NCBI RefSeq assembly: GCF_910589235.1
Contig: NC_060977.1
Coordinates: 1,753,501 to 1,817,500 of the forward strand
Reading direction: 5' to 3'
Length of the DNA: 64,000 nt
Source: Vespa crabro
Lineage: Eukaryota > Arthropoda > Insecta > Hymenoptera > Vespidae
This document shows positions 26,601-39,689 of the stretch, piece after piece. Position 1 is the first letter of the stretch, and the number at the start of each line of letters is the position of its first letter. Both the position numbers and the translations under genes were made by a program. The notes under the pieces are model-generated. The model did no database searches. It was not told the origin of the DNA and saw only the letters and a list, made by a program, of their open reading frames with translations.

Positions 26601-28327
26601 GTTTACAAACTTGTGAAACTCTGCACAGATCTTGTTCCATTAAATAATTGAATATAGTAAGCAACACTTCGTCTGGTAATTCATATTGTAGATAATGTGC
26701 TGCTGTATTTGTATTTGTACCTATTACAAAAAATAAATTTATCATCATAATTATATCACATGTAATAGTTGACAATATAACAATGAATATACATTTATTT
26801 ACAATATGTATATCTATTAATAGAAATTTGGAAATTTACCATCTGCAGAAAGTGAACACGTTCGCCGTGGTCGTTTCCTTGCTGGAAGAGTAAAACTGCC
26901 AAGGGTAGCAGCAATACTACTGCCGCCCGAGGGGGGTAATGCAGAACTTGTGCCAGGTGCTGGATCCGGATGAGGTGGACTTTTACGCCTCAAATCATAT
27001 GGCGAAGAATGTGAATGTGATGGAGAAGGTGAAGGTGCAGCTACACCTGACACACTAGGTGACGAGCCTCTTCCACCATTACCACCACCACCTCCTGCTC
27101 CTCCTCCTCCTCCTCCACCAACACCACCTCCAGGAGGAATCTGATTTGACGCTGGACATGGCAATTCGCATGGCTCGGCTATAATATAATCAAATTCATA
27201 TTACAACTATAATATATTTACAATAAATATATTAAAGAACTTTTTCTTTTTTTTTTAATTATATTTTATGTATATTTAATAATTACGAATGACATACATT
27301 TCTTCATCTTATATGTCAATGTAGTTTTCTTTAAAAGTAATATTTAAAATTTATTAATATATTATAATTAAAACTGTACTGTTCAAAAAAAAAAAAAAAG
27401 AAAAAAGAAAAAAAAATTTAGAAACATTTAGTAAATATGATCGATCTACTAGGGATTTCCCTAACAGTATATTACTATTACATACATATATATATATATA
27501 GTAACAAGCTACTTGTATATAAAATGCGCCTAGACTAAAAAGGTTATGTTTCGAAATAACTGTCAAAATTGACAGCTATTTCGAAATTGATGACGTTTTA
27601 TCATATAGGTTAAAATTTGAAATTTTTTCTTAATATTTCATTTCATTGTCTAGTTCTCATTAAAGAAAAAAACTTAAATTTTTTATTATATTTTATATTG
27701 ATCTAAATATATATATATACATATATATATATATGTATATATACATATGTATAATAAAAAAGAAAATATGGAAAATATAATGCAATAGATCTAAATATTA
27801 TGTTAGTTATATATATTAATAATAAGCATTATTTGACAAGTTAAAGCATGTTTTTTGAAGTGAGAGAGAAGTATGGAAATATATATATAAAGAAAAAGAA
27901 AAAAAAAATTCAACACTAATCAACTCAAAAAAAGAAAAAAAAAAACAAAACGTAAACGGTGGTATCAAACTTAAAGATTTTATTTCAAAACACACATATA
28001 ATCCACAGAGAATTTACAAAAAATGAAAATATAGAAACCAATAAGGAGATCCATTTTTGATTGCTGTTTAATGAATGTTACCAATTACATTAAAATCATA
28101 ATAGTCATTTGGGAAAGTAGAGCGACATAATGATTTAATGTAAAATATGTATGACAATAGTGGTTCATTGAAACAGCTGTGTCCTTTATCTTGAAGCATA
28201 TTTTTACTCGTGATTATTGAATTTTTCTAGATTGTGCATGAGGAAGGCGTTCAGTTTCATACAGCTGTGCGGGTAGTAAATCGACATTACGAAAAGAAAA
28301 AGGATAAAAAAGGTAGAGACAGACAGC

Positions 28328-28361
<34 letters not shown>

Positions 28362-28402
28362 GAGAAAGAGACAGACAGAGACAGACAGAGAGAGACAGAA
28401 AG

Positions 28403-28442
<40 letters not shown>

Positions 28443-29033
28443 AAGAAAGAGTAAAAAAAAGAAAGAAACGGAGAGAAGAGAAAAGAAAAGAGGGGGTGGG
28501 GTGAGGCGAGGTGGTAGACAGGACGGACGTACCGGAATAAAAATCAACGATGGTAAAAAAGACAGGAGAGGAAATCGATGATTAAGAGAAAAGGAGAGAC
28601 GATCGATGAACGATGAAAGTATACGCCGCGTTAATACTTGAAAACGTCATCCAGTACTCCGATCGGTGCATTCGATAGGACCTTTCAACCTATAAAATCG
28701 GTGTCTGCAATGGACGTGTGTATAAGCAGGAGGGTGATTGTCGTTTACTACGGTCGGCATTTTTTAAGCTTATGTTGTTAAACTGAGAGAGATATCAAAA
28801 TGAAAGGATATAGGGTACATTTGTTCGTTGATAGTATATTGAAATAGAAATAGAAAAACATAGAAAAAATGGGGTGAAGGTAAAAGGAAGAAGAGCTGAG
28901 ACAGGTAAGCAGCGAACCGAACTTCGGATGCCTTACCCGAGGTGGTTCTTGAAGGTAGGGGGATTCTGTTAGCTCCTTTTCTTCTTGATCTTCGCACGTA
29001 GTTGCGCGATGACGTAAACGATGCGCTTGGCAT
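23656..29033 (-). CDS. FBXO11: F-box only protein 11 (SCF substrate adaptor with UBR box)
   Basis: Eight coding exons: 28937-29033, 26840-27178, 25935-26720, 24996-25848, 24672-24892, 24387-24605, 24014-24221 and 23656-23785. They total 2853 bases, 950 residues, close to human FBXO11 (about 927). Residues 1-145 are disordered, with a Gly-rich run and the block SPYDLRRKS. The F-box starts about 159 (YELPDEVLLTIFNYLMEQDL). A long right-handed beta-helix (about 370-840) has repeats such as NALAGIWVK, HHGRDVGIF and GGIYVHEKGQG. The UBR-type zinc finger is about 860-920 (HDFYRCQTCNTTDRNAICVNC). The end DTDTLYDSAAPMESHTL matches the vertebrate C-terminus. It is the substrate-binding subunit of an SCF ubiquitin ligase; vertebrate targets include BCL6 and CDT2. 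All phases agree. The first exon, 1.76 kb upstream, was placed by its ATG, donor and phase and is the least certain part. Confidence 0.96.
27179..28936 (-). other. FBXO11 first intron with (GA)n tract
   Basis: 1.76 kb intron separating the 32-residue first coding exon from the Gly-rich second. It contains (TA)n pieces near 27705-27745 and a (GA)n/(AGAC)n tract at about 28320-28490. The Arg/Glu-rich plus-strand frame over that tract is repeat-derived. Confidence 0.7.
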
Positions 29034-29186
29034 TTTTTCCGTGCTGACCGAAAGAAAATAATGCGAGAATTGTTAAAATAACTAAACACTAAACAATGGC
29101 GACACTTCTACCGAGCCCAGCGGCCATCTTCTCATCGACGGTAGGACTGTCGACTGTAGTATTGGAGCGCCAATCGGATGAATTTC

Positions 29187-29236
<50 letters not shown>

Positions 29237-29282
29237 TACTCACTCACTCTTTCTCTCCTCTTCTCTCTTGGTTCTACTCGCG

Positions 29283-29348
<66 letters not shown>

Positions 29349-29508
29349 CCCTCCCTCCCTCTGTCTGTCTGTCCTTCTTTCTTCCTCTCTTTCTCCCTTC
29401 CCCCACACTTCTTCCGTCGCCACCCTACACTCCTTCAACCCCTTACCGATCCCCCCTTCCTATACTGTGAATCGCCACCACACAAGCAACCAACATTAGT
29501 ATGGAGTT
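29034..29508. promoter_or_regulatory. Shared divergent promoter region of FBXO11 and RCE1, with (CT)n/(CTAT)n
   Basis: Only 475 bases separate the two divergent start codons. The non-repetitive flanks (about 29034-29180) are CG-containing. The centre (about 29194-29370) is CT dinucleotide, then CTAT tetranucleotide, then CCCT repeats on the plus strand. An ATG at 29096 opens a plus-strand frame upstream of the RCE1 start that would be a uORF if transcription starts early. Confidence 0.6.
29194..29370. repeat. Compound (CT)n-(CTAT)n-(CCCT)n microsatellite
   Basis: A homopyrimidine tract of about 180 bases on the plus strand, changing repeat unit along its length. It lies between the divergent FBXO11 and RCE1 start codons. 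Confidence 0.9.
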
Positions 29509-30254
29509 ATGGAGACCACGGGTCGAAATACCGATTTATCCTGTATCTCCGGAATTTTTTCATGCTTTGTATTATCGGTCGTTTATATCGCGAGCTTGTA
29601 CGTATGGAATTCTCCTCACAATAGGTATGTAAAATTTCCTTGATCTTTCAAACGTCAAATCGTACTGCCATTTCTCTTGTGGCTCCGAACACGCTTTGCT
29701 CTTTAACAGTGTATCTCGCAGGCAAGCAGGCAGACAACTACGAACGAAAAAGAGAAAATGAGAGTGAGAGAGAAAGAGAACACAAATTCCCCCCTTCATT
29801 CGGATCTCCCACTCGCGTAGACGCTCGTATTTCTGGACAAGAATGAACTTTGCAGCGCTCGCAGTGGAGACTCCTTAAACTTTCCTTGTTTGTTTTTGGC
29901 GGATTATTTAAAAATATTCCTCGGCCAGATATATCTCTATTTTATATGAATATAATCTCTGTTAAAATGTCATTATTTTTAATATAAATTCTCATGTAGC
30001 AGCTCTCTTTTTTCTTTTTTTTAATTTTCTTTCGAGAATGTGTACTAATGTATTGGATAGTGCATGTTTAATTAAATCAATGTAAAAACATGTATAAAGT
30101 CAAAGTATTATATTAGTCAGGTTTTATAAACTGTGAATTTTGAAATTGATTAGTACCTTTTAAAATAAATATTTAATCAGTATATAATTTATATTAATAG
30201 GCGTACTCGAAAGATTTATATTTTGTAGTTATTTATTAAAGACTTAGATACTTT

Positions 30255-30302
<48 letters not shown>

Positions 30303-30491
30303 CGGTTATTATTCATTACATTATTATATATCTATTTACAGAGAACATCCTTCTACTATAAAAAGAAGATTCTTTAGTGTTTTTATTGTTGCTCTAATTT
30401 CACCAATATTTCTATATGTTGGCTTGGATGAGGAAGTTTTCCAAAAAGTAATTATTTTAAATACTACCATTTGGGTCTATATATCAAATAA

Positions 30492-30539
<48 letters not shown>

Positions 30540-31453
30540 GGCAACCATTTGGGAATTATTGGGTTTACGATGGTCTGGCCTAATCCAAGCAAGTGTAATA
30601 CCATTTCTTTTAACAATGATATTATTTTTGGGCCCACTGAGCGTACAAATTCTTAATGGTTTTTGGAGATTATATGCTGGTTTGTATTTAAAATGATATA
30701 TTTTGTAATATCGATAATGTACAAAATAATGTACATTAATAATGTACAAAATTATTCTTATTTTGTTAGAGCCTATGTATTGGTTAGGAAGTGTACATAC
30801 ATTAATTTGGTGGAGGAATCACATTGTTGCACCACTCTCTGAGGAATGGACTTTTAGAGCTTGCATGTTACCATTACTTTTACAATGTTTTACACAAACT
30901 ACTGCCATTTTTATATGTCCGTTATTCTTTGGAGTAGCACATTTTCATCATGTAGTAGAGAGAATAAAAATGGGTATGGAAATAAAACTTGCTTTATTCA
31001 TATCTTGTAAGTATTTCTTATGTATAGAATTTAAAATCATATAAATATATAAAAATATTTGAATTAATGAGAAATTGGGGCACACAGGTTTCCAATTTAC
31101 ATATACTACGTTATTTGGAGCTTATGCAGCCTTTCTATTTGTTAAAACAGGTAGATTCACTTATGCTGATTCCTAATTATTAAATGGTATTATTTTAATA
31201 ATAATAATATATATATATATATTATATACTAACCTTTGAATTTTCTTTTTTCTTAGGGCATTTTATAGCTCCTTTCATAGCTCATTCATTTTGCAATCAT
31301 ATGGGATTTCCTGAATTATCCGAAGTTGTGGCTTATAAAGATCCTTTAAAAAGGGCAGCTCTATTTTCTTTATTTGTCATTGGTCTATTTGCATGGTGTT
31401 TTCTATTAACACCAATGACTGACCCAGCAATATATCATAATAATTTATTCTGA
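29509..31453 (+). CDS. RCE1: CAAX prenyl protease 2 (RCE1)
   Basis: Six exons: 29509-29624, 30342-30447, 30541-30679, 30770-31006, 31088-31150 and 31257-31453. They total 858 bases, 285 residues; vertebrate RCE1 is about 329. RCE1 is the ER-membrane ABI-family protease that removes the last three residues from prenylated CAAX proteins such as Ras. Catalytic motifs are intact: APLSEEWTFRACM (Glu145/Glu146, Arg150), FFGVAHFHH (His178) and AHSFCNHMGFP (His230, Asn234). Several hydrophobic helices flank them, and the family marker REHPSTIKRRF follows the first helix. The ATG at 29509 is in frame with conserved VYIASLYVW. Another ATG nearby (29501) is in a different frame. Splice phases all agree. 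Confidence 0.95.
29625..30341 (+). other. RCE1 intron 1
   Basis: 717-base intron, GTATGT donor and TTTACAG acceptor. AT-rich, with (TA)n near 30257-30301 and an A/T-rich downstream half. Nothing else recognised. Confidence 0.8.
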
Positions 31454-32243
31454 TATCAAAAGATTTATATGAATCATATTTTGCAAAATTGTTACGGGTG
31501 TTAGACTGTAATATTTCTATTTCGGATATCTCATTTGTAACAAAATAATAATTAATCATGTTATGTGGCACTGACATATGTTAACACTTAAGACATATGT
31601 ATAAGGATATACTTGTAGATTACATTATAAAACGTGTTAACATTAAGTTTAATGATGCATATAATATGCATAATGTGATTATACTCAATATAATATCAGT
31701 CAGAATAACTATAAAATATCACCGTAGTGCCTGAAAAAATAAAACTTTTACTGTAAATTATACGTGCCAATAATATTAGACAAAAAAAATATAATTTTAC
31801 CTAATGTTCTTTTAAGAACATAACTTGTAATATATAATTTAATGAGATTTATAATACGTTAGTAAACAATATTATTCTTTAATTATTATTTGGATTTTAT
31901 ATTTGATGTTTTAACGAAGAACTAATTATTATTACAAAAATATGTATCGTATTAAGTTTAATTGACAATGATTATATCAAATTTAAAAAACGATCAATCT
32001 TGGTACACAACTATATTATATTAATATTATATTTTAATTTGTAATAAACATGTTTGATTTAAAAATCATGTTTATACATATTGTAAAATTTGCAACAATA
32101 AAAAAATATGAAGTTTAACATAATTACTTTGTGGTCTTTCTTATAAATATTGCAAATACAAAGAAATTTTACTTATTTGAGAATATCTAAAAAATTATTA
32201 TATACATTTATATATATATATATAATATATATATATATTATAT

Positions 32244-32287
<44 letters not shown>

Positions 32288-32953
32288 CATTTGTTAAATT
32301 TTGTATAAATAAGAATTGGAACAATATTGTGTTATTTCTTATAACATATAAAAAAATCACGAAGCATAATAAATATATATCAGTTTTTATGAAATAATAA
32401 TAATAAAAATTACATTGAAAGAAAAACATTAACTCATTTATTTAAGCTTCTTATATTTAAACTTTACAAATCGAAATATCTTTGTATTTTTATATAATAT
32501 ATAATTCTAATATTTATTTTTATCACATTTATTGTTGAATTATATTATAATCAGAGCTAACAATAAAAAGACGGCAATGCTTATTTTATTTCTATAATTG
32601 AGTATTAGAGTTATTTGTCAACAATCTTATCTTTGTCATAGAGTAAGTTTTGAAATTCCATGAAAATGCAAAACAATTTTTTTTTTCTTAAAACATAATC
32701 AGTTCTGCGCGTTATTATTTTAATATACTGTACAATAAACAGAGAGTTATCAGCCAATGGCTTTGAAATAGGAACTATAGCTATAATTACTTAATCTTCA
32801 CAACTATAAATAATAAATACATACATATATATATATATATATATATGTGTGTGTATATAAATGCGCATTAATTTGTTAAAATATGCAAAGTAGAAAAAGT
32901 CATACAGATTAAGTAACTTAATATAATGATAAAAAATGTTCTTTTTATAGAAT
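31454..32953. other. Convergent 3' region of RCE1 and KCTD3
   Basis: 1.5 kb between the convergent stop codons. It should contain both 3' UTRs. Several AATAAA (for RCE1, for example near 31738 and 32097) and TTTATT sequences occur. A long interrupted (TA)n lies at about 32210-32285. No coding exon seen. Confidence 0.55.
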
Positions 32954-35900
32954 CTATTGTTGTTGGCTAGATCCAGCTACTGCCTCAGAGTTATGTGATT
33001 GATTAAGAAATAAAACATTACTTGTTTTAATTCTTGCACCTACACCTGCGAGTGATGGACATGGACTAATACATGGTGTAGAGCAATGACTGTTACTTAA
33101 ATCACATTGATCTAACAATTTCCAAAGTTCTTCCGGCGTTGGTCCACCAGATACATCTGATACTATTATATAATAAAAGCATTAATGTCATATTTTAATA
33201 TTTAATATTGTTAATACGTTATGAAGAAATATGTAAATATAAATACCTTTATCTTGATGAAAAGATGGATCCAAAGCTGTTGTTAAATCCCACATTTGAA
33301 TAGTGCCATTAGAATGTCCAGTAAATATAAAACGTCTAGGCCTGGAGCCCATTCGACTAGATCCTTCGCATTCGTGAACATAGAAGGAACTAATGATACT
33401 ACAATCAACTGATTGTATTACACAAACTCTTTTCCCATTCGATGCTAAACGTACAAATAATTGATCGGTTTCAGGTACAACTTTTTGAACAAACACTTGT
33501 TCATCATCTTGTTCACCAAATGGACCTATAAATAGGAAATAAAATAAATATTTTATATAAAGTAAATTTGATATAATAAATATAACATACCAAAATCGTT
33601 TCCAGCATAATAACTAACACAGGGTTCAACCGCTTCTAGAGATACTATTTTAAAACTTGCTTCAGGTGTCGATCCAGGTTGTGTGGAAATCATACCACGG
33701 AATCTTGTCACTGTCCAAGTTCTTACATGATTGTATTCAGAACAAACAGAAACTAAATATTTCTCTGATAATGTCACCTAAAATAATTAACAATTTTTTT
33801 TATTAAACTTTTAAACTTCTCTTTTACTTGCTTAAATTTTCTATTAGTTAATACTTTGAAAAATTTCATACTTTTGTTACGCTACTTTGATGAACAGTGA
33901 ATGTTTGAAATAATTGTGGTCCATGCCCAACAGTTTCAGGATGTTGGACGATGACTCTGACACTACCAGATTCTGTACCATATGCAATTTCAATCCAATT
34001 TCCACAGAGACCTATGACAAATAAAAAATATAATATAGATATATGCTATAGTTTAATCATTTTGAAGTACAAAATTTTCAAATGATTTTGTTTTTAGAAC
34101 AGAATAAAAATTCACTGCACAAAATTACAAATAAATAAGTATAAAAGTGGTACATATATGTTAAATATTAATGAGTTAGATACAATATGTAATAAAATTA
34201 ATATGCAGTTGATAGTAAGCATTTGATTATTTTCCCTCCTCCTCTCAGATAGCAAATATGAAACATGTAATGAAAGAATCTTAAATGAAATAGAATATAT
34301 TTTTTTTGTAAATAATGATTGAAGAAGAAAATTTAATGATTAAGATAAAAATTGGTAACAACATTGGTACAACTGGATGCATAAGGATAGCAGGGTTATA
34401 GGTGATTAATATGAAGATAAAATATTTATATGGAAAAAAAGAAAAAAAAAAAGAAAAAAAAATACTGCTGCTACATTAAATATAAATTGATATAATGTAT
34501 ATGAACGTGTGTATAACATGCACACATATTTGATAAAGTTATTTATTTAAAATTGATCCTATGCCACAATTAATAACATTAATTAGAATTATTAAATAAT
34601 AATTTTCATTACAACCACAGAGTAATGTAATAAAGTAGTAGTTTTCATAGTAATACAGAGTTATGCATTTCTCTATTTAATGTAATTGCAATTTTTTTTT
34701 TTTAAATCTGGAGAGGAAGAGTATGTTTTTCACTTATACAAACATTTTTTATGTGTGATAAAATAATGAATGTTAAAAAATGGTATTTGGATTATATGTG
34801 GAATTGAAAACAAATACTAGATTATAATGACCCATACTTGCCTTGTGCTAATTATCCAGTTGTACGAAATCATGAGGCAAAGCATGTAATAATAAACTCA
34901 TATTAATATTTGAAAGCCACTTGTGTGTTTGTGTGGCTCGATAAAAGGGCCTTGATAAATATTGTAAAAAGTGGAAGGAAAAGTTATTGCTTTTCTTATT
35001 ATAAGCATAAGCATACACATACATAAAAACTTTATATATGCATATTAACTTTATTGTTAGTTATAAGATTGATAATATATATTGTAAGGCATAAGACTAT
35101 TAAAAATGTTGTATTAGATACGTATAATGAATAATACCACACCAAAGTTCTAATGTTAAAATATAATAAAATTTCATTTGATGTATGTGGTAAACAAAGT
35201 ATTAATGATTATCTAATATCTAATTAATTCACTCTTAAACTATCACTATTAATAAATACATATAAAAATTTTAGATGTTTTAACTCACTTGTTTTTGGTG
35301 TTAGATAGACAGATATGGCTGTAATAGGATCATAACTTGGATCGCGATATAATTCACTTACTAGAAGATCATTATCTTTCATTCTAAGAGGAAATTTTTG
35401 CATGTCTGTAATATAAACACAAGATCATGTTACTATTGTAAGAAATATTTATAATATTAAAATGATTAAAATATTTCTTCTTTATTTACCAATATAATAA
35501 ATAGAGCCATTGTTACAACCAAGAAGAAGAAACGTGCCGGCAGTGTCAAATGACAAAATAGGTTCTACATCTTGAATTTGCCAATGATGTGTCATTGCAT
35601 GCCACACACCAATCTTTCCAGTTGGTGATAGAGCAACCAATTGACTACCAATAAAAAATAAATATTCCACACGGACATTCAAATTAAAAGTACCAATATT
35701 TGTTTTAATTCCATATTCGGAAACGCTCCATAATCTCACTTGATTCCCATAAGAAATAGCTACCATTTTACCATCTACTCCACTACCTATTTTTGCATTT
35801 ATTGCTACTCGTTCGATTATAGATTCAATGTGTGGACTTGTAAATGCATGCTGCCATCCAGATGAATCTTTTAATCGATAACATGTTATAAAATGTGCAT

Positions 35901-37004
35901 AAGCAACAACAATCCAATTATGATGTGCTTTTATAATTTGCACTCTTAAAGGATCTACCCAAGCTGAAACTAATATATTCAGTAATATAATATTACATAT
36001 ATGTAGTATAATTTTTTATTGACATATCCTTACCCTGTTGAGGTCCAAATATTACACCAACATCATTTTTGTACAATTTATTTAAATCTGCCGAATTATT
36101 TCGAATATGTCTCAAATCTAAAGATGGAGTTCGTGAATGAGGTAATCCACGTTGAGAAAGTCTATAGTCTAATGATGAATTGCGTACATGAGAAGTTATT
36201 GGTCTCTTATGATTTTGTTGTCCTTAAAACATATATAATTTAATTTAATGCTAGTTAAATTGAAACAATAGTAAATAAACAATAGTATATATATATATTT
36301 ATATATAATTACCACTTGTATTTTGATTACAAGGACACGAAGAAGATACTACAGATTGTGAAGTAGTAGCTGTATCTGTCCTAGGCGTTAAAGTTGTTGT
36401 TACAGCTCTACCATGAACGGAGACGTCACTGACGTTTGGAGGAACTGTTGCTGACTCTTGTAATGGAATACCTTAGAGAAAGAAATATTATAAATCTAAT
36501 GAATAATATTTGTTCAATTTGTAGAACAAAATTGTTTAAGAATATTAACCAGGTGGTGGTAAATAACCAGAAAAAAGCACATCACCACAAGAAGACTGAG
36601 TTAAATCTTCGCATAACATTAATCGCTTAACCAATGGTGTAATACCATAATATTCTGCTTCGTGTCTTAAAGAACGAATATCAATATTTTTTAAATTAAT
36701 ATCCTTTGTACGTAAATAATTTAAAATTATAGAAAACATTCGAGGATCTCTATCAATAAATAATGCACCATCTAAATCTTGATGACTGGCAATTCGATTA
36801 CTCAGTAAAGCTGTAAAAAACGAATCAGGTATCCACGTCAAAGTTTGTTGAGACGTAGAAAACCTGTAATAAGTAATATTTCATTTTTATTAGATTATTT
36901 GAAATACATATCTAATATAATAAAACATGTAATTTTAACATATACCTAGTTCCTCCTACATTTAAATGTACGATATCACTTCCCAGTGTATAAGATGTAG
37001 TCAT
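32954..37004 (-). CDS. KCTD3: BTB/POZ and WD-repeat protein, KCTD3/SHKBP1 family
   Basis: Ten exons: 36946-37004, 36550-36863, 36313-36471, 36034-36222, 35490-35963, 35289-35405, 33872-34011, 33591-33777, 33247-33525 and 32954-33162. They total 2127 bases, 708 residues. N-terminal BTB/T1 domain (VHLNVGGTRFSTSQQTL, DRDPRMFSIILNYLR, LRHEAEYYGI; about 12-115), then a Ser/Thr-rich linker, then WD-type repeats (about 240-640). Shared stretches with vertebrate KCTD3 include DMQKFPLRMKDNDLLVSEL, NHVRTWTVTRFRGMISTQPG and SRMGSRPRRFIFTGH. The tail keeps GGPTPEELWKLLDQCDLS but is shorter than in vertebrates. KCTD3 stabilises and traffics HCN3 channels; SHKBP1 acts in EGFR turnover. One insect gene probably represents both. 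The start Met lies directly before the conserved BTB strand. Confidence 0.95.
34012..35288 (-). other. KCTD3 intron 6 (largest intron of the gene)
   Basis: 1277 bases, GTGAGT donor at the right end and TCATAG acceptor at the left. AT-rich, with a run of A/G around 34430-34462. No exon-like frame with suitable phase was seen. Confidence 0.75.
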
Positions 37005-39606
37005 TTTGAGTATTGATATATATTTACAATATTTGTGACAATTTAAAACAGTTGATAAAATTTGATAATAAATGTTAACTTCTCTTCGAAGAGGTTATGA
37101 AAATAAGATTCCAATTCATCAAATCCGTTGCAATTATCAATGTTAAAGATAAATAATAAATTTAAAAAATCACACGTTTATATATCTTTGATATTAAATA
37201 TGTGACAATAAAAATGCATTATACACAATTTAATATTTCTTTTTTTTCATTATAAAGATATTATGATCGGCCAATTCTCCCGACAGAGATAAAAAAGTAA
37301 ACGTTATTAGATGTACGCCATTTTAAAACCGTTTGAATTGTGCGCAGCAATGGCGTACTCGTATTTGAAAAAGTGCAGTTGTTAATTAATATACGTTAAT
37401 TTTACATTACTTTTTTGTGATTAGAGTGTCCACAAGAAATTATGTAATATATACCTTGAAACAGGTAAATTTAATGTTAATATAAGTTTTTATTTGTATA
37501 AAATTATAATTTTGTTCTTATTTTGTTATATTGAAATAATTTTGTAATAACATATTAGGGCTGAAAGAAAAGAATGGATAATAAAGTACGTTTTTTTAAA
37601 AGAATGCAAATGTTTGAATAAGAGTATATTTTTTAAAAATTTAAGAAATTTGTATATATTATTTTATATTTCAAATATAAATCTTATTAACTTAAATATG
37701 ATACTTTTTCATTTACAATGTTAATAATTTGCATTTTTATAACAACAAATTAATTCGTTTAATTCTTCTCGAATAAATAAGATATTGTGATTTCTATATA
37801 ACATTAACATAGTATATCATACATTATATAAACATATAAACATAGAATATATATTTGTTTTGGATTATTTTACAGACTTTTCACTTACAGAAAAATGTTT
37901 CAGACAAAAACACATAATTTTTATTTCTTATGTATACAAATGCAATTAAATCTTTTAAATCCTATGAACTGTCTATCTCATTTTAAACAACACAACAATG
38001 GTACATGAATAAAGAATAAATATTATAAAATTTGAAAATGTTCTTACATATTCATTTAGGTTAAGGATAATAGTTAAGTTAGTTAAACTAGGCAAGTTTG
38101 CGCACGGAATATTTATTAAAACCAACTGAAACTTTTAATATAAAATCTTTTCCTTAATTATAATGTACAAAAGTATTAGTCTTCTAATGATTTTAGGCTT
38201 AATGAATTTATAAGTAGTGAAAGAATAAATGTATTGTATATTATGATTATATAATTTGATGTTTTTTTAAGTATTTGTTATTATCAATTTACTATTGAAT
38301 GATTAATAAAAAAACAGTAATTCATGTAAATATCACTTTTACATTAATACTAAAACTTGTATAATTTTATATGGATTTAAAAATTATATAAGTTTTGTCT
38401 AAAACATTTTTTTTTTTTATTCTTTTTATTTATATATCTTGAATCATTTTATCTCCAAGCCATCAATTTGCACCCTTGTGCAATTTAGATGCCTAAAAGC
38501 ATACATGAATATAAGTTTATGTATGAATTGAAATAATTTTACATTTGATCTTATAAATTATTACAGTAATATGTCATAATAATTTTTTTTCTTTGATGTA
38601 ATATAAAATTGGAAATTTTAAATATATATATATATATATATCTTATAATACTTAAAAATGTTAACTTAATTAAGAAAATATTATTAATCGTCAAAATGTA
38701 TTTTTTTTTTCTTTTTTAGTAGCTTCCTTATTGTGTAACACAAATGAAGTCTCATAGGATTTACAATTTGAAGTAGAAACAAAATTAATATTTTGCAACA
38801 TGATTAAATAATTCATTTACATGAAATATTTATGTAATATAATACAATCTTATTTTGATTATTACATTATACAAAAATTATGAAACAATTATGTAGATTT
38901 TGAAACAGAAGTTAAAATGATAATGATAATATAATAACAACATTATCTGTTATAATTATAATTATGATAACAACAACAATAATAATTGTAATTTCGTAAA
39001 TATTAATAATGATGAATTTAAATTATTTAATGATATAAGCTGGACGGCTGGGAGTAAGGAAAAATATTGCACTACATTTAAAAAATTTCTTATAGGACTA
39101 TTTATGTATATCATAAATAATTAATTTCTTGTTACGTATTGAAGTTTCTTTTGGTTATATAGAAAGATTAATTTTTAATTTTTTGATTAAATAATATATA
39201 ATATAAGTTAGTTTTCCTAAAATTTATACCTCCTCTGTATATCAGTCTATAGTTAATTATGTCTAATGCGTCTTTTTTTTTTTAAACACCAATATATTCT
39301 TTGTCTTGGAATTTTATATATCACTTTACTATAATTCTTAAATAGTTCTTTTTACAGGATTCATAAATCTATTTTTTATATTTTTATCGAATTATTAATA
39401 AGCATTGAATCTCATCTGCTCATAATATTACGATTTTTGATATTTATAATCTTTACTATGATTAGTTTTTTATACTAACTGATTTTTATACATATTAAAA
39501 TAGAGAATATATATATGGAAGCTTTTCTACAGTTAGGCATTGCAAATATAGACATTTAATTTTTCTGCCAATAATTATCTTTACCAGATTTTTATATATA
39601 TATATA

Positions 39607-39639
<33 letters not shown>

Positions 39640-39646
39640 TTATTTA

Positions 39647-39689
<43 letters not shown>

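Noticed and set aside
28234..28581. Arg/Glu-rich 115-residue plus-strand frame
   Set aside because: Generated by the (GA)n tract inside FBXO11 intron 1, on the opposite strand to the gene.
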